From Haliotis asinina (lineage: Eukaryota > Mollusca > Gastropoda > Lepetellida > Haliotidae): DNA of 64,000 nt. The notes under the pieces are model-generated. The model was not told the origin of the DNA, searched no databases, and worked only from the letters and a program-made list of their open reading frames with translations. Shown one piece after another: positions 1 through 11,300 of the stretch (position 1 is its first letter; every line of letters begins with the position of its first letter). A program made the position numbers and the translations under genes. The stretch is from positions 52,740,753 through 52,804,752 of the forward strand of contig NC_090281.1 in assembly GCF_037392515.1 (NCBI RefSeq), in the 5' to 3' direction.

Positions 1-2270
1 TCCTTCATGTAACAGGATCATCTATGTCCTTACTCTCCTTCATGTAACAGGAACACCTATGTCCTTACTTTCCTTCATGTAACAGGATCATCTATGTCCT
101 TACTTTCCTTCATGTAACAGGATCATCTATGTCCTTACTCTCCTTCATGTAACAGGATCATCTATGTCCTTACTTTCCTTCATGTAACAGGATCATCTAT
201 GTCCTTACTTTCCTTCATGTAACAGGATCATCTATGTCCTTACTTTCATTCATGTAACAGGATCATCTATGTCCTTACTTTCTGTCATGTAACAGGATCA
301 TCTATGTCCTTACTCTCCTTCATGTAACAGGATCATCTATGTCCTTACTCTCCTTCATGTAACAGGAACACCTATGTCCTTACTCTGCTTCATGTAACAG
401 GATCATCTATGTCCTTACTTTCCTTCATGTAACAGGATCATCTATGTCCTTACTCTCCTTCATGTAACAGGATCATCTATGTCCTTACTTTCCTTCATGT
501 AACAGGATCATCTATGTCCTTACTCTGCTTCATGTAACAGGATCATCTATGTCCTTACTTTCCTTCATGTAACAGGATCATCTATGTCCTTACTTTCCTT
601 CATGTAACAGGATCATCTATGTCCTTACTCTCCTTCATGTAACAGGATCATCTATGTCCTTACTTTCCTTCATGTAACAGGATCATCTATGTCCTTACTT
701 TCCTTCATGTAACAGGATCATCTATGTCCTTACTTTCCTTCATGTAACAGGAACACCTATGTCCTTACTCTCCTTCATGTAACAGGATCATCTATGTCCT
801 TACTTTCCTTCATGTAACAGGAACACCTATGTCCTTACTCTCCTTCATGTAACAGGATCATCTATGTCCTTACTTTCCTTCATGTAACAGGATCATCTAT
901 GTCCTTACTTTCCTTCATGTAACAGGATCATCTATGTCCTTACTTTCCTTCATGTAACAGGATCACCTATGTCCTTACTTTCATTCATGTAACAGGATCA
1001 CCTATGTCCTTACTTTCCTTCATGTAACAGGATCATCTATGTCCTTACTCTCCTTCATGTAACAGGATCATCTATGTCCTTACTCTCCTTCATGTAACAG
1101 GAACACCTATGTCCTTACTCTCCTTCATGTAACAGGATCATCTATGTCCTTACTTTCCTTCATGTAACAGGATCATCTATGTCCTTACTTTCCTTCATGT
1201 AACAGGATCATCTATGTCCTTACTCTCCTTCATGTAACAGGAACACCTATGTCCTTACTTTCCTTCATGTAACAGGATCATCTATGTCCTTACTTTCCTT
1301 CATGTAACAGGATCATCTATGTCCTTACTCTCCTTCATGTAACAGGATCATCTATGTCCTTACTTTCCTTCATGTAACAGGAACACCTATGTCCTTACTT
1401 TCCTTCATGTAACAGGATCATCTATGTCCTTACTTTCCTTCATGTAACAGGAACACCTATGTCCTTACTCTCCTTCATGTAACAGGATCATCTATGTCCT
1501 CACTCTCCTTCATGTAACAGGAACATCTATGTCCTTACTCTCCTTCATGTAACAGGATCATCTATGTCCTTACTTTCCTTCATGTAACAGGAACACCTAT
1601 GTCCTTACTCTCCTTCATGTAACAGGATCATCTATGTCCTTACTCTCCTTCATGTAACAGGATCATCTATGTCCTTACTCTCCTTCATGTAACAGGAACA
1701 CCTATGTCCTTACTCTCCTTCATGTAACAGGATCATCTATGTCCTTACTTTCCTTCATGTAACAGGAACACCTATGTCCTTACTCTCCTTCATGTAACAG
1801 GATCATCTATGTCCTTACTCTCCTTCATGTAACAGGATCATCTATGTCCTTACTCTCCTTCATGTAACAGGATCATCTATGTCCTTACTTTCCTTCATGT
1901 AACAGGATCATCTATGTCCTTACTCTCCTTCATGTAACAGGATCATCTATGTCCTTACTTTCCTTCATGTAACAGGATCATCTATGTCCTTACTTTCCTT
2001 CATGTAACAGGATCATCTATGTCCTTACTTTCCTTCATGTAACAGGATCATCTATGTCCTTACTTTCCTTCATGTAACAGGATCATCTATGTCCTTACTT
2101 TCCTTCATGTAACAGGATCATCTATGTCCTTACTTTCATTCATGTAACAGGATCATCTATGTCCTTACTCTCCTTCATGTAACAGGATCATCTATGTCCT
2201 TACTCTGCTTCATGTAACAGGATCATCTATGTCCTTACTCTCCTTCATGTAACAGGAACACCTATGTCCT
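1..2270. repeat. 35-bp minisatellite, about 65 copies, built from a 3' splice site
   Basis: A near-perfect tandem array of 35-bp units (12 units per 420 bases of sequence) that continues past the left window edge. Each unit holds a branch-point-like CTTAC, a pyrimidine run TCTCCTTC, the acceptor GTAACAG, then 8 bases reading GATCATCT or GAACACCT. The second form is identical to the first 8 bases of the exon at 2367, so the unit is a copy of that exon's 3' splice junction. Variation is mostly confined to a few sites (TTCC/CTCC/CTGC, ATCAT/ACACC). There are no unique spacers, so it is not a CRISPR array. It sits in the last intron of the gene ending at 2836. Confidence 0.97.
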
Positions 2271-2366
2271 TACTCTTTCCTCCACTGTAGCAGAAACACC
2301 TATGTCCTTCTCTCCTTCACTGTGACAGAAATACCTATGTCCTTACTCTCTCCTTCATTGTAACAG
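2271..2366 (+). other. Diverged exon-proximal repeat copies and the real 3' splice site
   Basis: The last three repeat copies before the exon differ from the array consensus: acceptor-like ends read GTAGCAG, GTGACAG and finally TTGTAACAG. The AG at 2365-2366 is the inferred functional acceptor because the open frame downstream starts here in a consistent phase. Copies next to the exon are more diverged than those further upstream, as expected if new copies are added and homogenised inside the array while the edge copy is held by selection. Confidence 0.7.
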
Positions 2367-2836
2367 GAACACCTCTCATCGTCAGCAATGCAGGGAAGGG
2401 TGGTCAGAACATCCAGGTGGTTCGGACTGTGTTGTCCCAGCAGGCTGGACTGAAGCCAGGGCAAGCCACCATCCTCATCTCGCAGCCCACCCTCCAGCAG
2501 AACCCAGCCACCATGATGTCCACATCCCAGGTCATCCACACCACCAAGTCCGTCCGCGGCTCACCCAAAGGCAAACCACAGCCAGTGTATGCTCGTATCA
2601 TTACACCACCACCAGGGATGAAGCTGACAAACGTGCCTCAAGGAACATCTGTCGGTGCCTCTGGTGTTAGTGTTATACAGACTGTAGGGAAACTTGTGAA
2701 CAGTGTGACAACAGCTACTGCACATCATCCTACGGTGACTACAGTGACAGTGGCCACCCCTCCATCAACACCATTAGCATCTGTGGACATCGGAGACGGA
2801 ACAGGAAAGACAGATTCAGGAGAAAGTAAACCTTAG
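2367..2836 (+). CDS. Last coding exon of a nuclear cofactor-like protein (upstream exons outside window)
   Basis: The open frame runs from the acceptor AG at 2365-2366 to the TAG stop at 2834-2836. Two bases (GA) complete a split codon, followed by 155 codons. The frame is therefore longer than the ATG-initiated part at 2417. The encoded tail is rich in Thr, Val, Ser, Gln and Pro with few charges: it begins TPLIVSNAGKGGQNIQVVRT, has a LISQPTLQQNP stretch and a basic VRGSPKGKPQPVYAR segment near the middle. This composition is typical of intrinsically disordered tails of transcription or chromatin cofactors. NFRKB (INO80 complex) is one candidate by feel only; I cannot confirm it. No catalytic domain is visible. 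The exon is GC-richer than its surroundings and lacks repeats, which supports real coding sequence. Confidence 0.75.
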
Positions 2837-4189
2837 GGTATGTTTAGGATCGACTATTCAGGCGTTGTAGTCTTCATCATCTACACAGACTACTGTTGTT
2901 TAACAACTCTCGGAACATCAATGATATTGTATGTGTCTGGTGTGCTTGTTCAGCAGAACATCTCCAGATTTGGAACAACTGGAGAGAATGTCTGAAAGAA
3001 CACTGAAATTGTTAATTTTGTTGGGAATTTCAATATTCAGTATCACTGTGTTAAAGAGAACAGAAAGTGTAATACATATTATCTAGCTGTTAGTTCAAGG
3101 AGATGCTGGTTCAATGCATGTACAGTCGTATCGGACATCGGGACAATTCCATATCTGCATTGTTAACAGGCAGAAATCATGAAAATCTAGGAGTGATCTG
3201 CATTGAAAACTAGGAATGATGTTCATGCAGTCGAATGAGATGAAGCAGTGTGAGCCTGGCTTGCCCGAGGTGTGTCATAATTGTGTTCAAGATGACACTG
3301 TCTCATGCCATTTGACTCAACTAGAATCACCCCTCTAAGTAATCACACCTATCACACGTAGACTTGTGGCTGTCATAACACTACATTTGCTTGTAGAATG
3401 GAACCAAGGGCTGCCTTCGTCTACATTTTCACATCTGCCAAACATAGACTTATGACTTTTGTAACAATATGACTGCTTTGTGGAATGGAACCCAGGGCAG
3501 CATTCCTATGTTTTCACAGCTACCATACATAGATTTACGACTGTCGTAACTCTATGATTGCGTTTTGGAACCAGGCTGAGGGTTGCATTCCAGTACGTAA
3601 TAACATTACATAGACTTCTGAACAGTGCTGTCTTAATTGTTTGAACAAACAGGGTGAACAGGGTGGTTCTAGACTTGCCCAACCCATATCTGTTGTTGTT
3701 GTGAATTGTACACATTATAAGCATTATTCACTGTTAAATTTCCTTTTTACTTTAAATTCCTATCTTGTTGTGGATTTTGTTGAGTGTTTTTGTTCAGTGA
3801 ATGCATCCTATTACGTAGGCTTCCTAACTTGTTGGTTGTTCTTGCTTCAGTTCATTGTATGTTCAGTATCCAGATTCTCAAAATTGGTGTGCCAAGTTAA
3901 GGGCTCCAGGCAGCTTACATACAAATACAAATGAAGATTGTGAAAACCACCAACACTCTGCCAAACTTACAAGTCCTATTTCACATGAATTTTGAAAGGT
4001 TTCTTTTAGTACTCAGTATAATATGACTGGCTGACAAGGCGGTTGGGTGTCTCTGTATAAAGGGGTTAATATTTTTGTAACAAAATATTTTTTGTGAAAT
4101 GCAGTTGTGTCCCGTTGATGTGTTTTCTCATACTGCATCGAGTATATCATGTTGCTTCATGTTATGTCAACTTACCACAGTGACAAACT
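2837..4189 (+). other. Probable 3' UTR of the gene ending at 2836
   Basis: AT-rich, with no open frame I would trust. It includes three degenerate 85-bp tandem copies (3359-3612). I found no clear AATAAA close to the stop, so the transcript end cannot be placed. Confidence 0.4.
3359..3612. repeat. Three degenerate tandem copies of about 85 bp
   Basis: Copies start with TAGACT or TAGATT at 3359, 3445 and 3530 and a fourth begins at 3611. Shared landmarks in each are GTAACA-like, GGAATGGAACC(C/A)AGGG and TTTTCACA. It lies in the presumed 3' UTR. Function unknown. Confidence 0.65.
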
Positions 4190-4412
4190 GTGAAGGTCTA
4201 GGTTAGAACTGATCTTCAGTAACCCATGCTTGTCGCAAGAGGCGACCAATGGGATCGGGTAGTCAGGTTCGCTAACTTTGTTAATGCATGTCATGTTATC
4301 CCAGATGTGTGGAACAATGATGTTGATCACTGTATTGTCTGGTCTAGACTCAATTATTTACAGACCACCACCATTTAGCTGGTACACTGCTGAGTGCGGC
4401 ATTAAACAACTA
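4190..4412 (+). repeat. SINE family 2, plus orientation
   Basis: Starts with the family head (GGTTAGAACTGATCTTCAG, AACCCATGCTTGTCGCAAGA, then GGGATCGGGTAGTCAGG), passes through TGATCACTGTATTGTCTGG and ends TTTAGCTGG and TGCTGAGTGCGGC. The same modules recur in full at 43883-44158. Confidence 0.85.
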
Positions 4413-6313
4413 CCATAACAGTGACAAATATAACATCTGATCAACAATATGACACATGAAAGATGTCTTCATACCATCTCTATGTATTAATCACAACATT
4501 CTCGTATGTGTGATGCCTGTATTGTACTATCAATGAAAACATACAGATATGGAAGATAAACAGGATACATTAAATGATTGCACGGGAGATTTTTCTTTAT
4601 CAGGGTCGTCATTTGTATTTGTACTTAAGTTATGGTGTATTAATTAGGTAGTGAGGATTTCTCTGAAAAACAATTTCGTCTTGGTTTACAAAACTCTCAC
4701 ATTTGCAAGAACGCAACAAACTAGGGCAGAAGTGTCTGCATGGTACTGAGGAGCTTGGAAACCGTGAAGCAGTTCTCCCTGAAAAGTCACTGGTCATATT
4801 AGGTAGTACTTCTTACGTGATAGTTGTGAAAATAGGAATGATAGGTCATAGTTCAGAGTGTTGGCCAAACTGGTACCATCATTTGTAACTTTGTGATGTT
4901 GAATACAAGCAAACTGATACTAAACTACTAACTTTCATTGTTTAGCAAGGATTAACAAATACCTAATGGCTGTGGATCCACAATGTGATCTTAGCACTAC
5001 AATGATAATAAGCTTAAGCATGGGAGTTATCACTAAGATGGCTTTGCTGCAAGTGGGCTCAGATCAGTTTTCTAAAGCACTGCCAGAAGAACTTGAACAT
5101 TTGGAACAACCATGCCTGAAACGTTTCATGGTTACAGTTAAAGCTTCTTTCTGTAAGTGGTCAACGTGATTTAGCTCCAAGAAACAATTTCACTCCCATG
5201 GAACCCTTCAAATGTTTTTGATGTTCATGTCCTGCAATGTAACTCGTGTGAATCAGGGGCTCCTTTCATGAAGAAACCTTTACCTTACCTCCCTTTATGT
5301 AACATTGCGCTAAGGTTACATTAGTGACTTATGATCACCTTAGTGCTTTGTGAAAGGAGCGCCAGGTAGTTCATTAGGACATGCAGTATATTGCGTTTTA
5401 CTTATGACGCTTATTCAGGAATCTGTAGTGTGTGAAGTGATTTGTGTGTGTGTTTGTATGTGTGTATCCATGTGTGTGTCTGTACATCTGTACGTGTTCT
5501 TACATGCCTGCTGGTTCAGGTGTTGAGTGTATCTGTGTTTAACCATCATCATTTGCAGAACCATCACTGATTATATGGCACGCATCTATAGAGGCACTTG
5601 CATGACGTTACAGAAATTTGTAAAGATCATTCGTTCAAGTAAATGCAATGACTTTCTGAAAATAATTTCTCTAACAGAACATTTACTGATTGGTCCCTAA
5701 TTTTTAAAGCATTTGATAATGGAAAAGATCCCTATAGGCTATACAGTAAAACTATTAATGTCTGGAAAACAAAATCATAATCTCCACCATCCTCTTCATC
5801 ATCATCAACCAGTCATTTAACATGTTTATGAGTCATGTTTTTCACACTTTCTGTTTCAGTGAAACAGTTGTCTATGGCTCTTGTTGTCAGTGTCATATAG
5901 ACTTCTATGAAGGATCACTTAGTTTCAGAGATCACTTTGTTCAACTTGTTCATTTAGTTGAATTTTGTATGCTGTTACGTATTATTTATGTTGAAGCCAC
6001 CTTGGCTTTCTGTGCTATAGTCTCTTTGTGTCTAATCCAGGGACTCGGGTGTTGTTGAGAGAACTATCACAGATGAATGCGTGAGTGAGTGAATGAGTTT
6101 CCACTCCAGTATAGTGAATGATATTAGCTCAGTTGTATATGCAGTAACTGAAGAAATTGTGTATTGTGATATATTGTAAATATGTACATTTTCCAAAACT
6201 CACTTTGAGTCTCTGCTGATGAGAAGTACTGACAATTGAAATATAATTTATTAGATATGTTGGTTTGTGTATTGTCTTTTGTTCTGTTTTTGTCACAGCA
6301 TGTGGAGCATGAA
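4413..6313. other. Intergenic or 3' UTR sequence without a recognisable gene
   Basis: AT-rich, with short open frames below chance-significant length, a foldback element at 5256-5364 and a TG-rich patch near 5443-5490. Confidence 0.5.
5256..5364. mobile_element. Small foldback element with CTCCTTTCA / TGAAAGGAG ends
   Basis: The ends form an inverted repeat (GGGGCTCCTTTCATGAAG against CTTTGTGAAAGGAGCGCC), with internal complementary stretches CTAAGGT and ACCTTAG. It belongs with the foldback elements at 33137-33281 and 37104-37194, which share the CAAAG-centred terminal design. No coding capacity. Confidence 0.55.
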
Positions 6314-6505
6314 ATTGGATTGATGACACCAGATAAAAATTGTGTCACTGGATTGGGGACAAGGCCAAATAGTGTCATTGGATTGATGACACCAGACCAA
6401 ATGGTGTCACTGGATTGATGACACCAGACCAAATGGTGTCACTGGATTGATGACACCAGGCCAAATGGTGTCACTGGATTGATGACACCAGGCCAAATGG
6501 TGTTG
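6314..6505. repeat. 32-bp minisatellite, about 6 copies
   Basis: The unit contains GGATTGATGACACCAG(A/G)CC and AAATGGTGTCACT; the phase is exact at 6381, 6413 and 6445, with degenerate copies at both ends. It reads open across several units on both strands, but the period is not a multiple of three, so this is a repeat artefact. No exon boundary is recognised beside it. Confidence 0.85.
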
Positions 6506-7777
6506 ATGGACTGGTTTGCCACCAGATGAAATGATGACAATGGACTGTCATCCACAAAATGGAGATCTGACAACCTTATCCCATGACCTTTATCAATAAC
6601 AACAAATATCATGCAATTTTTGCAAAGGATTTATATATAAATGGTAAACAAACAAGCACGTTGAGCAAGATATCACCTCTGGACTTGATTCTATGTACAG
6701 TATTGCTTCATGTTTTGTACATCATGTCAAGGATGGAACATTTAACCACATATAATATGAGGTTTTCTTTGATCTACAAATGTAAAAAAAATGTTTCTCA
6801 AAATACTTTCTAGACACTATTATCAACATGATCAATATGGAAAATTAGTTGGTTTTTCAATACACAGGTGATAAGAAAACATGATCAAAGGTGATTAACA
6901 CATTATGCACAATAGAAATGTTTAGAGACTAAGCACTTGGGCAATGTGATATTAACGATTGTTTCCATCTACACGCAGGTATGAAGTGAAGCACCTTCAG
7001 GTAGAAGTGTGGTCAAACATGGAGATTTTAAAAATAAGTAACTGAAGAAAGCCCTAAGATACATATTATTTTGCCTCAAACATTCTCTTCCCACAGAGGG
7101 TACTTGTCATACCTTCCTATAAACCTCTTGTACGGCCATATTTCTTGGTTTTCATAAAATCCCCCAGCGGCAAAAAATTACAAGACAAATTATCTCCCTT
7201 CTTTCTTTCCAATCAGAATGTGTTACTAATACAAGCAAATGTGAGGCAATAGAGTTCTCCCAAGGGACTGCTGTTGATGCGACATAGAAGACATTTAATG
7301 GTTAACTTGTCCATTCTTAATCATGACAATGGAGATGCCATTGATCCGCCATTACATGACTGAGTTCTGTCTAAAACAGCATCGCTGTGGTGAAGAGGTT
7401 CTTGTTTTCTTGAAGCATACGGAAATTATCGAGGCCTTACGAATGATCACTTTTGAAACGTCACTGATTGTACAACTAAATCTTATTGCAACTAATCATT
7501 AATCCTGAACACTTGCACACTGAAAGGGCCGTATTAGAACAGAGGTTGTTAGAAGTACCTTCTGTGGGAGGAGAATGTGCCTCCAGTTGAAACAAACATT
7601 TTAGATCTCACTAGCTTTGGGTTATAAGAAACAATTCAAATATTCAAAATTTAAATGGATGGCTTTGAAATTCATTTAATTATTTACTCATGAAAGGGAA
7701 GAATCTATTATGTTAAGATTGTGCGTCCACTACTATTAATGCGTGAATTTAGCCGTAGAGACGAATGAAGGAAATGG
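6506..7777. other. Intergenic, no gene seen
   Basis: AT-rich sequence with no coding signal on either strand. It may include the 3' UTR of the minus-strand Ly6 gene that stops at 8177. Confidence 0.5.
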
Positions 7778-8052
7778 ATGGTCAAACTATTGTACTTGAT
7801 TGATGCAGTGTGCAACCAAGTTTAGCTGTACACCGCACTCTCCAATATTCCCGCTATGTGGTGGCGGTCTGTAAATGATCATGTCTGGAACAGACAATAC
7901 AGCAATCAACAGCATGAGCATCAATCTGCGCAACTGGGATATGATGAAGTGTCAATCAGGTCAGTGAGTGTGGCCATCTGATACCGTTAGACACCACTTA
8001 CGACAAGCATCGGTTGCTGAAGACTGATTCTAACCCATATCTTCATGGGTTC
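7778..8052 (-). repeat. SINE family 2, minus orientation
   Basis: Reverse-complement order of the family modules: CCGCACTC and CAATATTCC, then GGTGGCGGTCTGTAAATGAT, CAGCATGAGCATCAATCTG, GGTTGCTGAAGA and the head at the right end. It lies 125 bases beyond the stop of the Ly6 gene, probably within its 3' UTR. Confidence 0.85.
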
Positions 8053-8176
8053 CACAATCAACAGACTGAAGACATGAAACTGATCACACTCAATTTCAGT
8101 TGAAAATGAAGATTAAAAGCTTCCGATGATTTGGTGGGTTATCCCCAGTATTATTTCTTGTGAAAAGAAAATCAAT

Positions 8177-8373
8177 TCACAATGACAAGTATATTGCCAT
8201 GATACCAGTGACCGTCAACCATGATGCAATGAGGCTGTTGCCGTGGTTACAGTAGTTGGAGTTACATGCACATCGAGTTGTTTTAATGCCGTTGTACATT
8301 ACATCATTAGCACAGCCTTCCGTCATCTGGGCCCCACACACTCGGTAAACCTCCACATTCCGAACAGATCCGG
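8177..8373 (-). CDS. Ly6 gene exon 3 (third finger and GPI signal)
   Basis: The acceptor is ATCTTCAG; two bases complete a Ser codon, then 64 codons to TGA. It carries five cysteines, ending CACNSNYCN, and a hydrophobic tail of about 19 residues. No Asn-X-Ser/Thr glycosylation site is evident in this exon. Confidence 0.82.
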
Positions 8374-11300
8374 CTGAAGATGAAGAGAGAATATGTAAGA
8401 GTATGAGCTGGGTATAACTTCACACACTAACTCCAATTTTGTCATGCTGCATAAAATTGTGGAATTTGAGTCTACAAGGAGTCCTTTTTTTAAAAATAAG
8501 TTTTACCATCAGCTTCCCAGCGGCTGGAACAAACCCAAACTGCATAATCTGCAAGTCCACATTCAAGACAATAATTTCTTCTGAACACTCCATGGTTCTA
8601 CCAGTGTATGAGATATCTGGGCTGCTAAAATAAAAATGTTACCAGCCAAAAAAGTGGATTAAGCTGATCAGACAATCCCAAGAAAATAACTCAATTTTTA
8701 GTTACAATGAATTAATTAATGAACCTGAGGTGTGTATGTACTCTGTGCATCAGTAAGTGTTGCTGTTTTAGTGGTAATATCATCCTCGATATCTCCAGGG
8801 TATACATTCCGATAAGTCTCCACTATACCCTGGACGCATCTACGACTCTGCCAGATAAATTTATTACCTCCCTTTGCTGGCTCCGCCTTCTCACACTAGC
8901 CAATCAGCTAGGCCGCCGTTATAACAGAGATTGGCAGTGTCAACAAAGGTAGCGGTCGCAACTGCGAAGGTTTGCCCACAGTGCGTCCCAGATTTTAGGG
9001 AAATCATACAAACAAATTGACAGGTCCGAAACTTTAAAACAACATATGCAAGAACGCCTTCTACCTCTTCCAGAGAACCTCTGCATGGTTTCTGGTGCCA
9101 AGTATAATCGGTTAGATAATTAAAAAAACGAAAGTGAGTTGTGATTGGTTCGCTCAACTTCCCAGCGTAGACACCTGACTGGATGAAAAGACAGTCAAGG
9201 GAGGTAATAAATTTATCTGGCAGAGCCGATGCGTCCAGGGTATAGTGGAGACTTATCGGAACGTATACCCTGGAGATATCAAGGATGTGGTAATATATAC
9301 TGTGGGAAAAAATAAGGGATCACACAGAAGCACAATTATTCCTTTATTTTTTTCTAGGTTTTTCACAAGTTTTGCATCTCACAGCTTGTGAAGAAACCTG
9401 GCAAACAATAATGGAACACTTGTGCTTTTTTGGGATTCCTTATTTTTTTCCCCTCAGTATATGTCAGCAGTGTGCTTTGAGCTTGCAATACCATAGTTCA
9501 ATATTCAAACAGAAATTGTCAGCTCGGTTTGAAAAATATATTTTAGGATATGGTGAATTTACTCAGATGTATGGAACATGTTATCTAAAATGGTTTACTA
9601 AACTGTTATGATGGCAAACTGAAAATTTAGACCATCCATCAGAAATCTAGCCCATCTCAGGTGGTTGGACAGGCCTTATTTCAAACACTCAGGTTCCACT
9701 TACACCAGCGTTCTCCCCTAATCTTGAGACATGAACCACTGCAGAAAGAGGTGGGCACCAGGGGCTGGAAGTCATCCCCACACCCTTTGTCAGGGTACAG
9801 GCAGGTATAGCAGATGAAGGTCGACTTCACTGAAACAAGGAAGGGTGAAGTGAAGTTCAGTTGTGTGTGCATCTAAACATTAGCCAACAGGTAGGAGCTC
9901 AGCCCTTAACCCCTCCACCCATATCAAAACCAAAATTACAAACTGACATGCATACCTCACCCTAAATATACACTCAATAAACTAGAACAGGTATAAAAAA
10001 CAATCAATGAACTTATTTCAGTGTTGGAGTATTACACAGGGGAAGGTGGAATCATTTATGTAAAACGAGAACTCTTTCCTATTACAATGGGTAAGGACTC
10101 CCCTTGAGGAAATTTACTATGTGAAAAGAGGAGGGTAGGGAGCGGAACTCTTTCCATACAAAGTTGAGAGACTATATTGTTAGTAAGCATGGTTTGTTGA
10201 TACCATATTGTATTGATATTGATTTAAATTTTATAGTAGCCACTGAAATGTCATGTCATGTCATGAATTATTCATGACATTCTACATGGCGACTCATTCC
10301 GAAATAGCACAGAGTCTAGTTTAGCTAGCTAACTACACAGTGTCGAGCTAAGAGTAGCAAGTCCACACTAAGTGAGTTGCCAAGGGACGTAACTCTGTAG
10401 TACTCATGAAAACCTGGTCCAATTTTGGGGGTCCTTGTGTTACGCGTTCTGGCTTTATCCACGATGTATTTGGGTGAAAAACAACGACTGGTCCCTTCAG
10501 AAGATATTCCCGCGTTGGCGCCATTGGCAAAAAAGGTTGGTCTGCTCTGTTCTTTCATAGTTTTCCAACAATTTAAAATATTGCTGAACATTGAAATTTG
10601 TTTTATCAATCGATGGCACACTTTAGATTATTTTTATCATAAGCACACATCAATCCTCTCCATTATAAAACAAATTTTAACTTAATGTAACCAGGGATGC
10701 ACATTTCAGATAGATTTGTGTGAGGGAGGGGTGTATTGCCAGGGGCAGACAACTCCATGTGTGAATCCAGCTAACAATGATCGTGTCATTAACTCATTCA
10801 TTGAGTAATTTTATTTAACATGCTTAATATGTTTTAAAGTGTTCAAATGTGTGTACTTTGATTATTAAACAGGTAGGAAAGCATTATTTGTTTCAAATAC
10901 CTTGCGCAATATGTATGTTATTTTCAGATTTACATGTATTTTCTGTCTGTATCCAAAAGTGACAGCCATAGAACACAAAATTGTGGCTAATAATAGTAAT
11001 ATTTGAAAACTGACAATATTTTATTGATCTTTTAATTTAAGCAGAATTCAGCATTATTCATTTGTGGATGTCATAGCACTTACATAAACACATGATGTAG
11101 ATTTGGGTAGAGAGTGAGTATTTTTTGCACATTACAGCATCACAACACACGCGCAACATACACTGATATAATTCAGCATCAGATTTGCTTCAGGTTTGAA
11201 ACATGGTATCTTCAGCACTGTCTTTAAAAGCACAGTGTAAATTGAATCTTCAACACTGGTGATACAGGTTTAAGATTAGAATATATGAAAACATGTTACA

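Noticed and set aside
1..2270. Resemblance to a CRISPR array (regular short repeats)
   Set aside because: Units are contiguous with no unique spacers, the DNA is eukaryotic, and the unit matches the adjacent splice junction.
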